DNA of 64,000 nt from Bugula neritina (taxonomy: Eukaryota > Bryozoa > Gymnolaemata > Cheilostomatida > Bugulidae): contig OZ037771.1 of assembly GCA_964035545.1 (NCBI GenBank), positions 15,481,289-15,545,288 on the forward strand. The letters run 5' to 3'. A model generated the notes under the pieces. The model saw nothing but the letters and a program-made list of their open reading frames with translations, was not told the DNA's origin and did no database searches. Below are positions 36,097 through 46,400 of this stretch, piece after piece (the stretch's first letter is position 1; each line of letters starts with the position of its first letter). Made by a program: the position numbers and the translations under genes.

Positions 36097-37138
36097 AACA
36101 ACAGTGAAACTACTAAAATAGTAAACTGGCTAATGCATTTCAACATCTACATATTAATATTAACTTATACAAATTATCATTAAACTTAAACACTTAGTTT
36201 TACATAGCTACCTATTTTTATTTTCCATATTGATATAGTTATTTGAGTAGTCTACAGACAAAGTAAAAGGTCTACACGGTTTAAAATAGATATACTTATA
36301 GTATTACTAAATTAGTCTCTATGTTCATAATTGCAAAAGTATAAGCAAAATGGCAAAATCAAAGATTGATTTTATATTAACTTAGAGTGGAACTTTAACT
36401 TTAAGCTGCAAAGGTTAAAAAGTGTAATGGATAAATTAAAACTGGAAATATGAATAAGATTCTAGTTTGGATAGTTATTGATGCGTTAATAAATTCTTTT
36501 AAAAATCTTATTTAATTTTACGTCCAACAATAAAGATAAAAATACTACATTAATGGTATTACTACAAACTGTTACTATATTTTGTTTATTAGTCATACTA
36601 ATAGTAATAGTAATCATACTAATTGAAACTCCTTTTTTATTTTAATTTTATTGCAATACCATATTGTCTGTTTTCTTAATATTTCATTACCACACGAATA
36701 CTCGTAGATTGATGTATAACTGGACTAATCTTAAAATTTTGGAAATAAACATTGCATAAACTTTTTAAATGACAAAGCTTAAAAAACTGGCGGTTACCCG
36801 AACAAAACGTAATTCTATTGATGGGTAAATTTACTTTTCAGATTTGAGCAACCATCTTAACATTCGCTGATGGTTGCGTGGTTACAGTTTATAGTCTCAA
36901 GTAAAATTTTAAAAGCTTTTTTGACAATAAACTAAAAATGTGTACAAAATTATTTATAAGCAAAAAATTAAACAATAAAAATATATAAACATATGTATCA
37001 GTCATTTATACATGATAGCGAAACACGCATGCGTTAGCATAAAATTCCTTTGCAACCAATTCTAAACTAACTGGAGAAATCGATCCATGTTGCACGTGAA
37101 TATTTATTTTTTTTAATTTTGTGATAAGACACGTCGAA
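36097..37138. promoter_or_regulatory. Divergent promoter region of C11orf65 and IFT80
   Basis: 1.04 kb between the two start codons. AT-rich, with an ACTAATAGTAATAGTAATCA-type simple tract near 36595. The 36785-36890 part is less AT-rich and contains GTTACCCGAAC and the X-box-like site listed separately. Confidence 0.5.
36873..36885 (-). promoter_or_regulatory. Near-consensus RFX X-box
   Basis: On the minus strand GTAACCACGCAAC matches the RFX consensus GTNRCC(N0-3)RGYAAC at 11 of 12 defined bases with a one-base spacer. It lies 254 bp upstream of the IFT80 start codon, between two genes with ciliary links. RFX factors drive IFT genes across animals. Binding is inferred. Confidence 0.5.
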
Positions 37139-38315
37139 ATGAGGTTTAAGGTACATTTGAAAAAGAAACCTGAACATAGTGAGTTGGCTAGCTGTGTTGG
37201 ATGGAATACTGCAGATGAGGTGTACTCAAGCTCAGACGATCATCAAGTGTTGAAATCGAGTCTAGTAAACCAGGAGACGAGTAAAGTTTGCAACTTGCCA
37301 AATGATGTTTACCCTACAGATATGCATTGGTTCCCAAAAATTGGTGGCTCTAAAAAACAAGCTGGGTCGGATATTTTTGCTTTAGCTGCAACAGATGGTC
37401 AGTATCTATCCTTTAAGTGTATCATTCATCATAATGATATTCATATTGAACTAACTCAAAGTTCACTTGTAGTTGGAGTTTTATTAACTAAATATATTAA
37501 TTTAATCTAATCAATATGATTATTGCGATAATCATCATGTCATGAACAATTAATAGGCATAGCAAAAATACATATTTAATTTTATTGGCTCGTTGATTTA
37601 AGTTTTATTGCAAACAATAGCAGCGTATAATTATATGTTATCGAGTAATTTTTTTGATTTGAAACAGTCAAACTTAAGATGAACCTATGTCAGTTTTCTT
37701 GCTGCTTGAATCTGGGTTTGTTTTGTCTTTATTGAAAGATCTTTTAAGTGATAAACAATCTAGAATTTGTTAACACTCATTTAGATATTACATATAATGT
37801 AAATAAAAAAATTTATATTGTAGGAAAGTTTTATTTGATCTCAAGAGCAGGAAGAGTTGAAAAATCTGTTGAAGCTCACCGGGGTGCGGTCTTATGTGTG
37901 AGATGGAGCTATGATGGTAATGCACTGATTACATCTGGCGAGGATGGGCTGGTGAGTAACAGAAGGATTTAAGGAGATGACCCAAGTTCCGGTTATATAA
38001 TTTCCACTACTACTCTATACTACTCTTATCTCAGGTTAAAATATGGTCTCGAAGTGGTATGCTGAGGTCAACACTGGCTACCAATGCCTCCCCAGTGTAC
38101 GGAGTTGCCTGGAGTCCCGACTCAGACGCAGTTCTGTACACCAACAGTGGTCAGCTCGTCATCAAGTCACTTCAGGCTAATGCTAAACCTCAATCAGTGA
38201 GTTTGACTCAACAGTCGGTCTTTCACTACTCTTACTCTTCTACTACTACTACTACTGCTACTGCTACTGCTGCTAATGCTGCTACTACTAGTACTACTAC
38301 TACTACTACTACTAT

Positions 38316-38353
<38 letters not shown>

Positions 38354-41300
38354 TTACTACAGCTACTACTACTGGTACTAATCTACTGCTGCTGCTGCCA
38401 TCATTACTACCACCACTACTATTAGTACTAGTACTATGCTACTACTACCTACTATCATTGCAGTGGAAAGCTCATGAAGGAGTGATATTGAAAATAGACT
38501 GGAATCCTGTCACTGGTTTCATAGTCTCAGGAGGGGAGGACTGCAGGTACAAGGTAACCTCTTCAACTTACATTGAAACTTTTAGCGAATACAATAAGTT
38601 TTTAGGAAATACCAATACAAGGACTGGTTGCTGTGAAATATTTGCTGACTTGTTGAATTGCAATGAGTTGGTCAGCTGACTGTGAACACGTGACTGTGAA
38701 CATGTGACTGTGAACATGTGACTGTGAACATGTGACTTTTAGGTGTGGGATTCCTATGGTAGACAGATGTACAACAGTGTAAACCATGATTATCCCATCA
38801 CCTCAGTAGCCTGGGCCCCTGACGGCCAGCTGTTTGCTGTGGGGTCCTTCAACACCCTCCGACTATGTGATAAAGCTGGCTGGTCTCACAGTCTAGACAA
38901 AGTTTCCACTGGGAGTATATTCAGTTTGTCCTGGTCATCCGACGGCACCCAGATAGCTGGTGCTTGTGGTAGTGGACAGATTGTGTTTGGGAATCTAATA
39001 GAAAGGTGATGTGCTCTCAGAGTAATATACTAGAGTCTGGACTATATCTTGTTGCATGTCGTGTGGGTTACTGCTTGTAGGTGACAGAAAGCTATTATAT
39101 TTACTCTTTGTGTGAACGTAACTTGCATACATTTCAATGAGATGAACATTATAAACAGACGTCTGGAGTGGCAGGAGTACGAAGTCACAGTGACCGACCA
39201 AAGGACAGTGGCCGTACGTAACGTCACTAATGATACCAAAGAGAAGTTGGAGTTTAGAGATCGAGTAATAAAGGTTTCTCTTGGATATCGGCATCTCGTG
39301 GTGACCACCCCGTCTCAGTGCTATGTGTACAGGTGAGTAGACCGTCTCAGTGCTATGTGTACAGGTGAGTAGACCATCTCAGTGCTATGTGTACAGGTGA
39401 GTAGACCATCTCAGTGTATAGGTTAGTAGACCGTTTCAGTGTATAGGTTAGTAGACTGTTGTAATCGTGATGAATTCGGTGCATGGGGAGGTAATACCAG
39501 GTTTACTTCATCTACTCTGATTATTTGTCAGTGTAACTAACTGGAACACACCAACCATATTCGACCTGAAGGAAGGCAGCATCTCTATGATTCTATTGGC
39601 CGAGAAGCACTTCTTGGTAGTTGATAACACCAGTATTTACATCTACTCTTACGATGGTAGACTACAGTGTTCCCCTAAGTTTCCAGGTAATAACTGCTAG
39701 TACTACTCACTAATAACTATTAGTACTCAGTAATAACTAGTAGTACTACTCAGTATTAACTAGTAGTACTACTCACTAATAATTATTAGTACTCAGTGTT
39801 AACTGGTAGTACTAGTAACAGTTCCTACTCAAAGCATAGTCTGGTATACTATACTTGAAGGAATGCGGGCGGATATTCTCAACGAGATGACCGTAGCCTT
39901 AAGCAACGACACTCTTGCAGTCAGAGACAAGGCTAACGAGAAAGGTTTGTGACTTTGTTCCAAGAGACGAATTGCTATGCATTATATACGTTATATACAC
40001 ATGTCATCTACAGTGTATATAACACTCTGTACTCTGCCACTGTTGTATGATATATTGTGCTCTTACTCTACTCATAGTTGTCCACCTGTTTGACGCCACC
40101 ACTGGTAAAACTGTGGGAGATGGCAAACCATTGATGCACAAGGTAATATATTTGGCTGCAACTTATGAACCTCGTAGAAGTTGTCTGCTTTATTGTTTAA
40201 AAGGTGCATAAAATAGTCACGCTTGGTAGGTTTTAGCGCTAATTTGTTGTACGAATAGCGGTATATAAGCATGTAGCGTCGGTGGTGTAAAGGTTAGCAT
40301 TGTTGCCTTCCAAGCAATAGATCCGGGTTCGATTCCCGGCCGACGCATATTTTTTTTCCATTACAAATAATTTTTGTGCTTTTTTTGCGACAGCAAGACA
40401 TTGTGCAAGTGGTGTTGGATCAAGCAGGTTCGGCCCATGAGAGAAAGCTGGCTATTATTGACAAGAATCGCAATCTATTTTTAACCAGCACACGTACCTT
40501 CGGCTCTGAACCTAATATACAAAAGCTAGGTAGTTTTCAGTCAATACTCAACACAGTCTGCTGTTTATTATTGCTGACAAGATGCCATGACTAGTGGCTG
40601 TTCCTAAGCTGTGCAGTTGTATTGTAGGGTCGATGGTTCTGTCAGCTGTCTGCCATGATACGTGTAACATGATAGCTGCCTTGGCTGATGGTAAATTCAC
40701 AGTCTGGTTTTACCCTAATGTTGTGTTTGTTGATAAAGACCTGTTGCCTTTCGTAACATTTGAAAAAGGTGGGTCTATATATGTCTATACAGTTCTATAT
40801 ATGTCTATACACTTCTATATATGTCTATACAGTTCTATATATGTATATACAGTTCTATATATGTCTATACAGTTCTATCTATGTATATACAGTTCTATCT
40901 ATGTATATACACTTCTATCTATGTCTATAAAGTTCTATCTATGTCTATACAGTTCTATATATGTCTATACAGTTCTATATATGTATATACAGTTCTATCT
41001 ATGTCTATACAGTTCTATCTATGTCTATACAGTTCTATATATGTATATACAGTTCTATCTATGTCTATACAGTTCTATCTATGTCTATACAGTTCTATAT
41101 ATGTTTATACACTTCTATCTATATCTATATTCAAATTCCCCATAGAGTCTCTGGAATTCGGGAAGAATCCTTTCGTGAGCAGCTTTGTTGGCCGACATGT
41201 TGGGATTCGAAGGTCTGATGGGGCCGTAGTCTCTACTGCTGTGTCGCCATATCCTGCCTTGCTGCACGGCTACGTCATGGGGTCAGGGGTCACTCTTATA

Positions 41301-42626
41301 CTCTCTCACTGTCTACTCAAAATACTTTATACTTACTAAAATATATATTTGTATATGAATCATTAGACTGTGACATGACGTTCTGCAGGGGGCGCTGGGA
41401 TGACGCTGTCCGTCTTTGCCGGTTTGTCAAAGACAGTTCATTGTGGGCGTGTCTTGCTGCCATGTCAGCCTATGCTAAGGATTTGTCCACAGCTGAAGTA
41501 GCCTATGCAGCCATAGATGAGGTGAGCTTACTTAGACTGTTTTACTATTCATATTCTATAGTAAAATTTTAAATTCATCACTTACGGAGTAATAGGGAAT
41601 CACGTGAGGTTGGTCGGGAACTGTTTACTGGAAACTCAGCATTTAATACTAATGCAATTAATACTTGCGCAAAGTCGCGTTAAATGGATTTGTTTTATAA
41701 TAAAGCAAGCTTTGGTATGCAACCATGGTGGCCGAGTGGTTAAGGCGTTGGACTTAAGATCCAATGGACGAATGTCCGCGTGGGTTCGAACCCCACCCGT
41801 GGTAAAATTTTTTTTAGTTATTCAACTTTAATAATTGAATCTTTTACTGCGTATCACGAATTAAAATAATTTTCAAATTTAAAAATATAATGTTATCAAT
41901 TATTTATAGCCATTTTTTATTTAACAAAAGCTCTTAACTCTCATAATATTATCTGGACAGACAGCTGACTTTCTGCTTTTCAGGCTGACAAAGTAGACTA
42001 CATCAACTCCATAAAAGAGCTGCCAAACAAAGAAGCTCGCAATGCAGCCATGGCACTGTTCTGTGGCAATTCACAGGATGCAGAAGGCATGCTTCTTTCA
42101 GCTGGCCTCTTTTTTAGAGCAATAATGATGAACATAGAGCTGTATAACTGGGACAGGTGGGTGTGGGAATGCTATCTATCGACTTACTGGGTGAAGAGTT
42201 CTATGTATTGTGTAAAATGTAGGCGAGTTATTATTTTTAAATTTATAATAAATATGAGGTGTGATGCTAGTGGTATCTCAATTTCAGAGCAATTGAGTTG
42301 GCAGTGAAACACAAAACTCATGTGGATACGGTGCTTGCTTACCGGCAAAACCATTTGAAGAGTTTTGAGAAAGAAGAAGATAACAAGCGTTTCCTGCAGT
42401 ACAATGAAGGGGTAAGCTTTGCTATATAAACCATTACTATAAACTAGTGGTTCTATTAATAGCCATTAATCTAATGCAGTTGCAAGAATCATCTATTTAC
42501 TTGAAGGTTAAAATCGACTGGGAAAAAGTCCAACAGAAAATAGAGGCCGAGTACCAGAAAGAGAGAGAAGGCGGGGGTATCAGCAAGCCCTCCTCCCATC
42601 CTAAGACCTCCCAAAGAGCAGCTTAG
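37139..42626 (+). CDS. IFT80: Intraflagellar transport protein IFT80, 780 aa
   Basis: Sixteen exons join in frame: 37139-37397, 37824-37951, 38035-38196, 38464-38553, 38743-39005, 39159-39332, 39532-39686, 39861-39944, 40078-40142, 40394-40529, 40628-40768, 41146-41281, 41389-41521, 41984-42156, 42288-42411, 42507-42626. IFT80 is a WD40 subunit of the IFT-B complex that carries cargo along cilia. Start [20 protein letters not shown] and blocks [105 protein letters not shown] and [13 protein letters not shown] match the family along its whole length (human 777). Two beta-propellers are followed by a TPR-like helical C-terminus from about residue 590. Exon 12 uses the donor after ATGGG (GTCAGG); the nearby GTCACT would break the frame. 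Introns 9 and 13 carry tRNA genes on the same strand. Confidence 0.97.
38222..38460. repeat. TAC/ACT trinucleotide tract, IFT80 intron 3
   Basis: Long run of ACT triplets with GCT, ATT and AGT variants filling intron 3 up to the exon 4 acceptor (TCATTGCAG). Confidence 0.9.
38680..38742. repeat. 14-bp repeat at the IFT80 exon 5 acceptor
   Basis: Four copies of TGTGAACATGTGAC, the last running into the acceptor TTTTAG of exon 5. Confidence 0.85.
39311..39455. repeat. 32-bp duplication of the IFT80 exon 6/intron 6 junction
   Basis: The exon 6 end (CAGTGCTATGTGTACAG) and donor GTGAGTAGAC occur at the true junction (39332/39333). They are repeated twice, at 32-bp spacing, inside the intron: 22 exon bases plus 10 intron bases per unit, almost without mutation. 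Two shorter degenerate copies (CAGTGTATAGGTTAGTAGAC) follow. Confidence 0.95.
39690..39835. repeat. ACTAGTAGTACTACTCA-type repeats, IFT80 intron 7
   Basis: Imperfect copies of TAATAACTAGTAGTACTACT with internal palindromes (ACTAGT, AGTACT) near the exon 7 donor. Confidence 0.75.
40276..40347 (+). tRNA. tRNA-Gly (TCC)
   Basis: A 72-nt cloverleaf. Acceptor stem GCGTCGG pairs with CCGACGC (discriminator A). The A box begins TGGTGTAAAGGTTAGC, the anticodon loop is CTTCCAA (anticodon TCC at 40309-40311) with stem GTTGC/GCAAT, and the B box is GGTTCGATTCC. A run of eight T starting three bases after the gene serves as Pol III terminator. It lies in IFT80 intron 9 in the sense direction. Confidence 0.97.
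40770..41132. repeat. 20-bp minisatellite, IFT80 intron 11
   Basis: About 18 copies of ATGTCTATACAGTTCTATAT with ATCTATGTATATAC and CACTTC variants, filling intron 11 (40769-41145). The exon 11 frame stays open through the whole array and stops at the acceptor TAG. Confidence 0.92.
41722..41804 (+). tRNA. tRNA-Leu (TAA)
   Basis: An 83-nt class II tRNA. Acceptor stem ACCATGG pairs with CCGTGGT (one G-U pair; discriminator A). The A box is TGGCCGAGTGGTTAAGGCG, the anticodon loop CTTAAGA (anticodon TAA at 41755-41757), the long variable arm GGACGAATGTCC type, and the B box GGTTCGAACCC. A T-run follows four bases downstream. It lies in IFT80 intron 13 in the sense direction. Confidence 0.97.
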
Positions 42627-43495
42627 AACTCGTGCTAACCATACGACCTTCACCTCTGCCAATGGCATTTGGTGAAGCTCTCACAGTGTTTCAAGTTAAT
42701 CTTCTCATATTTTTATTCGAATGTAATTTATTAATTTATTCAAGGTCCACAGACTAACACTTAATATAAAATCAGTTTGACAGCAGATTTATTTCAATTG
42801 CTACTGCATTATTGGCCTTTATTTTGTTTAAATAAAGGGATAGTTTGGTTATGCTTTATTTTTTATGAAATAACTTAAAAATAAAAATATTTTTAAAAGC
42901 ATGTCAGCTTGAAGAGTTGTTAGAGTTAGTCGATTCTCCATACAAGACTTGTCAGTGTGTAACATTATATATAAACAGCCGTCACACTGATGTCTACACT
43001 GACAGACAGTACTCTGTATATAAAACAGTAAGTAGAGTACATTGCCCATTGTATTCAGTAATTACCCTACTTGACACAACATAACATAGTAGAATAATCA
43101 TAATGACAAGAGAGTGAATCTAGTAGAGGTGTGCTATAATATAATACTGTATAGCCAATACTGATTAACTATTAACATATATAACTCATCATGTAATACA
43201 ATAACAACTAACTACAACATATCAACTGACTTATTTGGCAGAATTTTGACTAAGAGTTTTCCATACTGATTCTTAAGTACAGTATAACATAATGGCATAA
43301 TATTTGCAGTTTGAATACACTTTGTTATATGCTCCATCATGCGGTCACTTGTTATTCCCGGAATAAATGTATATCGCGCCACGTTATATATACAAGTGCG
43401 TCTCTGCGCCGCCATTTCCTGTCTCATCTGCTCCACCAGCGCAACCAATCACAGCCAGCTTTAGTTCTCGTCGCCCAAACCCCCGTCTGGTCGAC
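42627..43495. other. Convergent 3' flanks of IFT80 and TBC1D24
   Basis: AT-rich and repeat-poor. Holds the IFT80 polyadenylation signal; no further gene was found. Confidence 0.5.
42831..42836 (+). terminator. Candidate polyadenylation signal of IFT80
   Basis: AATAAA 205 bp after the IFT80 stop, followed by T-rich sequence. Confidence 0.5.
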
Positions 43496-46400
43496 TCAGG
43501 ACGTGAAGATAAAAGCCTCCAGACTTTGAACACGGAACTCGACGTCATCACAGAGTGGCTCGTTGTCAAACGTGTCACAACGTTCCGTCCTTCCATAGTC
43601 AAGATCTTTATCCATCTGCAACAGACGGCAAATACTTTACACTTATAGTACGTTAAATGTACGTATAACTCTACACTTACAGTAGGTTAAGTGTACGTAT
43701 AACTCTACACTAACAGTACGTTACGTGTATGTATAACTCTACACTTACAGTACGTTACGTGTTGCTGATACACACCTGCAGGGCAACGCCGGGACCTCCT
43801 CCTCCAACCATAAGGATGTTTTTATCTCCTGCCTGGAACATGGAGGCGCTGGAGAGAGTGACGGGATGCTCCTTGCCCACCCAGTTGTACAACACCATAG
43901 GGTTTATTCTGAACACGAATGACTGTCCACATCCGAAGTAGCTGATCTGAGCACCTGCATCCACCTGCTTGTGTCTCTCCACCCAGTCTGTGGCACAGTA
44001 CGCACCAAACACCTGCACAATACAGTACTGTACAGTAGTATATAGTATAGAGTATATACTGTACAGTAGTATAGAGTATAGAGTATATACTGTACAGTAG
44101 TACAGTAGTATAGAGTATATACTGTACAGTAGTAGAGTATAGAGTATATACTGTACAGTAGTATAGAGTATAGAGTATATTTGTTGTCATATCGTTAGGT
44201 AATATTCCCATTGCTAGTAGAGAAGTGAGGTGTGAAGCCAACTTACGTCATTCTCTATTGTCTTGATAACGATGAGCACCGGCCCACATTTCTCAACCTT
44301 TTCATAGAAAGTTTTCAGGCTATAGCCATGCTCATTGGTTGTAAATATCAGCTTAGGGTCCATGACCGACACGGCGGGAGGCAACCACCCCCAAACTGTG
44401 AGTTGTTCAAACTTGCCTGCAAATATCAGATATTCACTTTAAGTATACAATCTACTAGTATATAATGTAATGCATTACGTAGTGTGTATTACATAGTGTA
44501 GTATATATTACACAGTGTAGTGTGTATTACACAGTGTAGTATATTACAGAGTGTAGTATATTACAGAGTGTAGTGTATTACAGAGTGTAGTATATTACAG
44601 AGTGTAGTATATATTACAGAGTGTAGTATATATTACAGAGTGTAGTACATTACAGAGTGTAGTATATATTACAGAGTGTAGTGTATATTACAGAGTGTAG
44701 TGTGTATTACATAGTGTAGTATATATTACAGAGTGTAGTACATTACAGAGTGTAGTGTATTACATAGTGTAGTGTGTATTACAGAGTGTAGTACATTACA
44801 GAGTGTAGTATATATTACAGAGTGTAGTATATTACAGAGTGTAGTATATTACAGAGTGTAGTATGTATTACAGAGTGTAGTATATTACAGAGTGTAGTGT
44901 ATTACATAGTGTAGTATATATGACAGAGTGTAGTATATTACAGAGTGTAGTGTGTATTACACAGTGTAGTATATATTACAGAGTGTAGTATATTACAGAG
45001 TGTAGTACATTACAGAGTGTAGTATATATTACAGAGTGTAGTATATTACAGAGTGTAGTACATTACAGAGTGTAGTATATATTACAGAGTGTAGTATATT
45101 ACAGAGTGTAGTATATTACACAGTGTAGTGTATTACAGAGTGTAGTATATTACACAGTGTAGTATATTACAGAGTGTAGTATATTACACAGTGTAGTATA
45201 TTACAGAGTGTAGTATATATTACACAGTGTAGTATATTACAGAGTGTAGTATATTACAGAGTGTAGTGTATTACAGAGTGTAGTGTATTACAGAGTGTAG
45301 TATATATTACAGAGTGTAGTACATTACAGAGTGTAGTATATATTACAGAGTGTAGTATATTACAGAGTGTAGTATATTACAGAGTGTAGTATATTACAGA
45401 GTGTAGTGTATTACATAGTGTAGTATATATGACAGAGTGTAGTATATTACAGAGTGTAGTGTGTATTACACAGTGTAGTATATATTACAGAGTGTAGTAT
45501 ATTACAGAGTGTAGTACATTACAGAGTGTAGTATATATTACAGAGTGTAGTATATATTACAGAGTGTAGTATATTACAGAGTGTAGTATATTACATAGTG
45601 TAGTATATATTACAGAGTGTAGTATATTACAGAGTGTAGTACATTACACAGTGTAGTATATATTACAGAGTGTAGTATATATTACAGAGTGTAGTATATT
45701 ACAGAGTGTAGTGTATTACATAGTGTAGTATATTACAGAGTGTAGTATATTACAGAGTGTAGTACATTACAGAGTGTAGTGTATTACAGAGTGTAGTGTA
45801 TTACATAGTGTAGTGTGTATTACAGAGTGTAGTATATATTACAGAGTGTAGTATATATTACAGAGTGTAGTGTATTACATAGTGTAGTATATATTACAGA
45901 GTGTAGTGTATTACGGAGTGGAGTGTGTATAACTGGTCACCTCAGCTGATGTACAATGGCTGTAATTCCACTCATAAATAATCATTATGATGTCAACTTG
46001 TGAAACAATGAACTGAGGAAATGACTTCTATGAGCTCAACATCCCCTCAGACAATGCAATGAGACACACGGACAGACACACGGACAGACACACGGACAGA
46101 TGGGGAGAAGTTGGTAGACGTATGGTGCTGGTAAAACTAGCAACAAGATGTGACAGAACCTCAGTGAGTGAGACACAAGGTGAGAGTAGAGATAACAGCT
46201 GAGCTAGAGAAGGGAGTAGAAATAACAGCTGAGCTAGAGAAGGGAGTAGAGATAACAGCTGAGCTAGAGAAGGGAGTAGAGTTAACAGCTGAGCTAGAGA
46301 AGGGAGTAGAGTTAACAGCTGAGCTGGAGAAGGGAGCAGAGATAACAGCTGAGCTAGAGAAGGGAGTAGAGATAACAACTGAGCTAGAGAAGGGAGTAGA

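Noticed and set aside
41282-41295. Alternative IFT80 exon 12 donor GTCACT
   Set aside because: It gives the wrong phase into exon 13; the GTCAGG donor at 41282 restores the family sequence.
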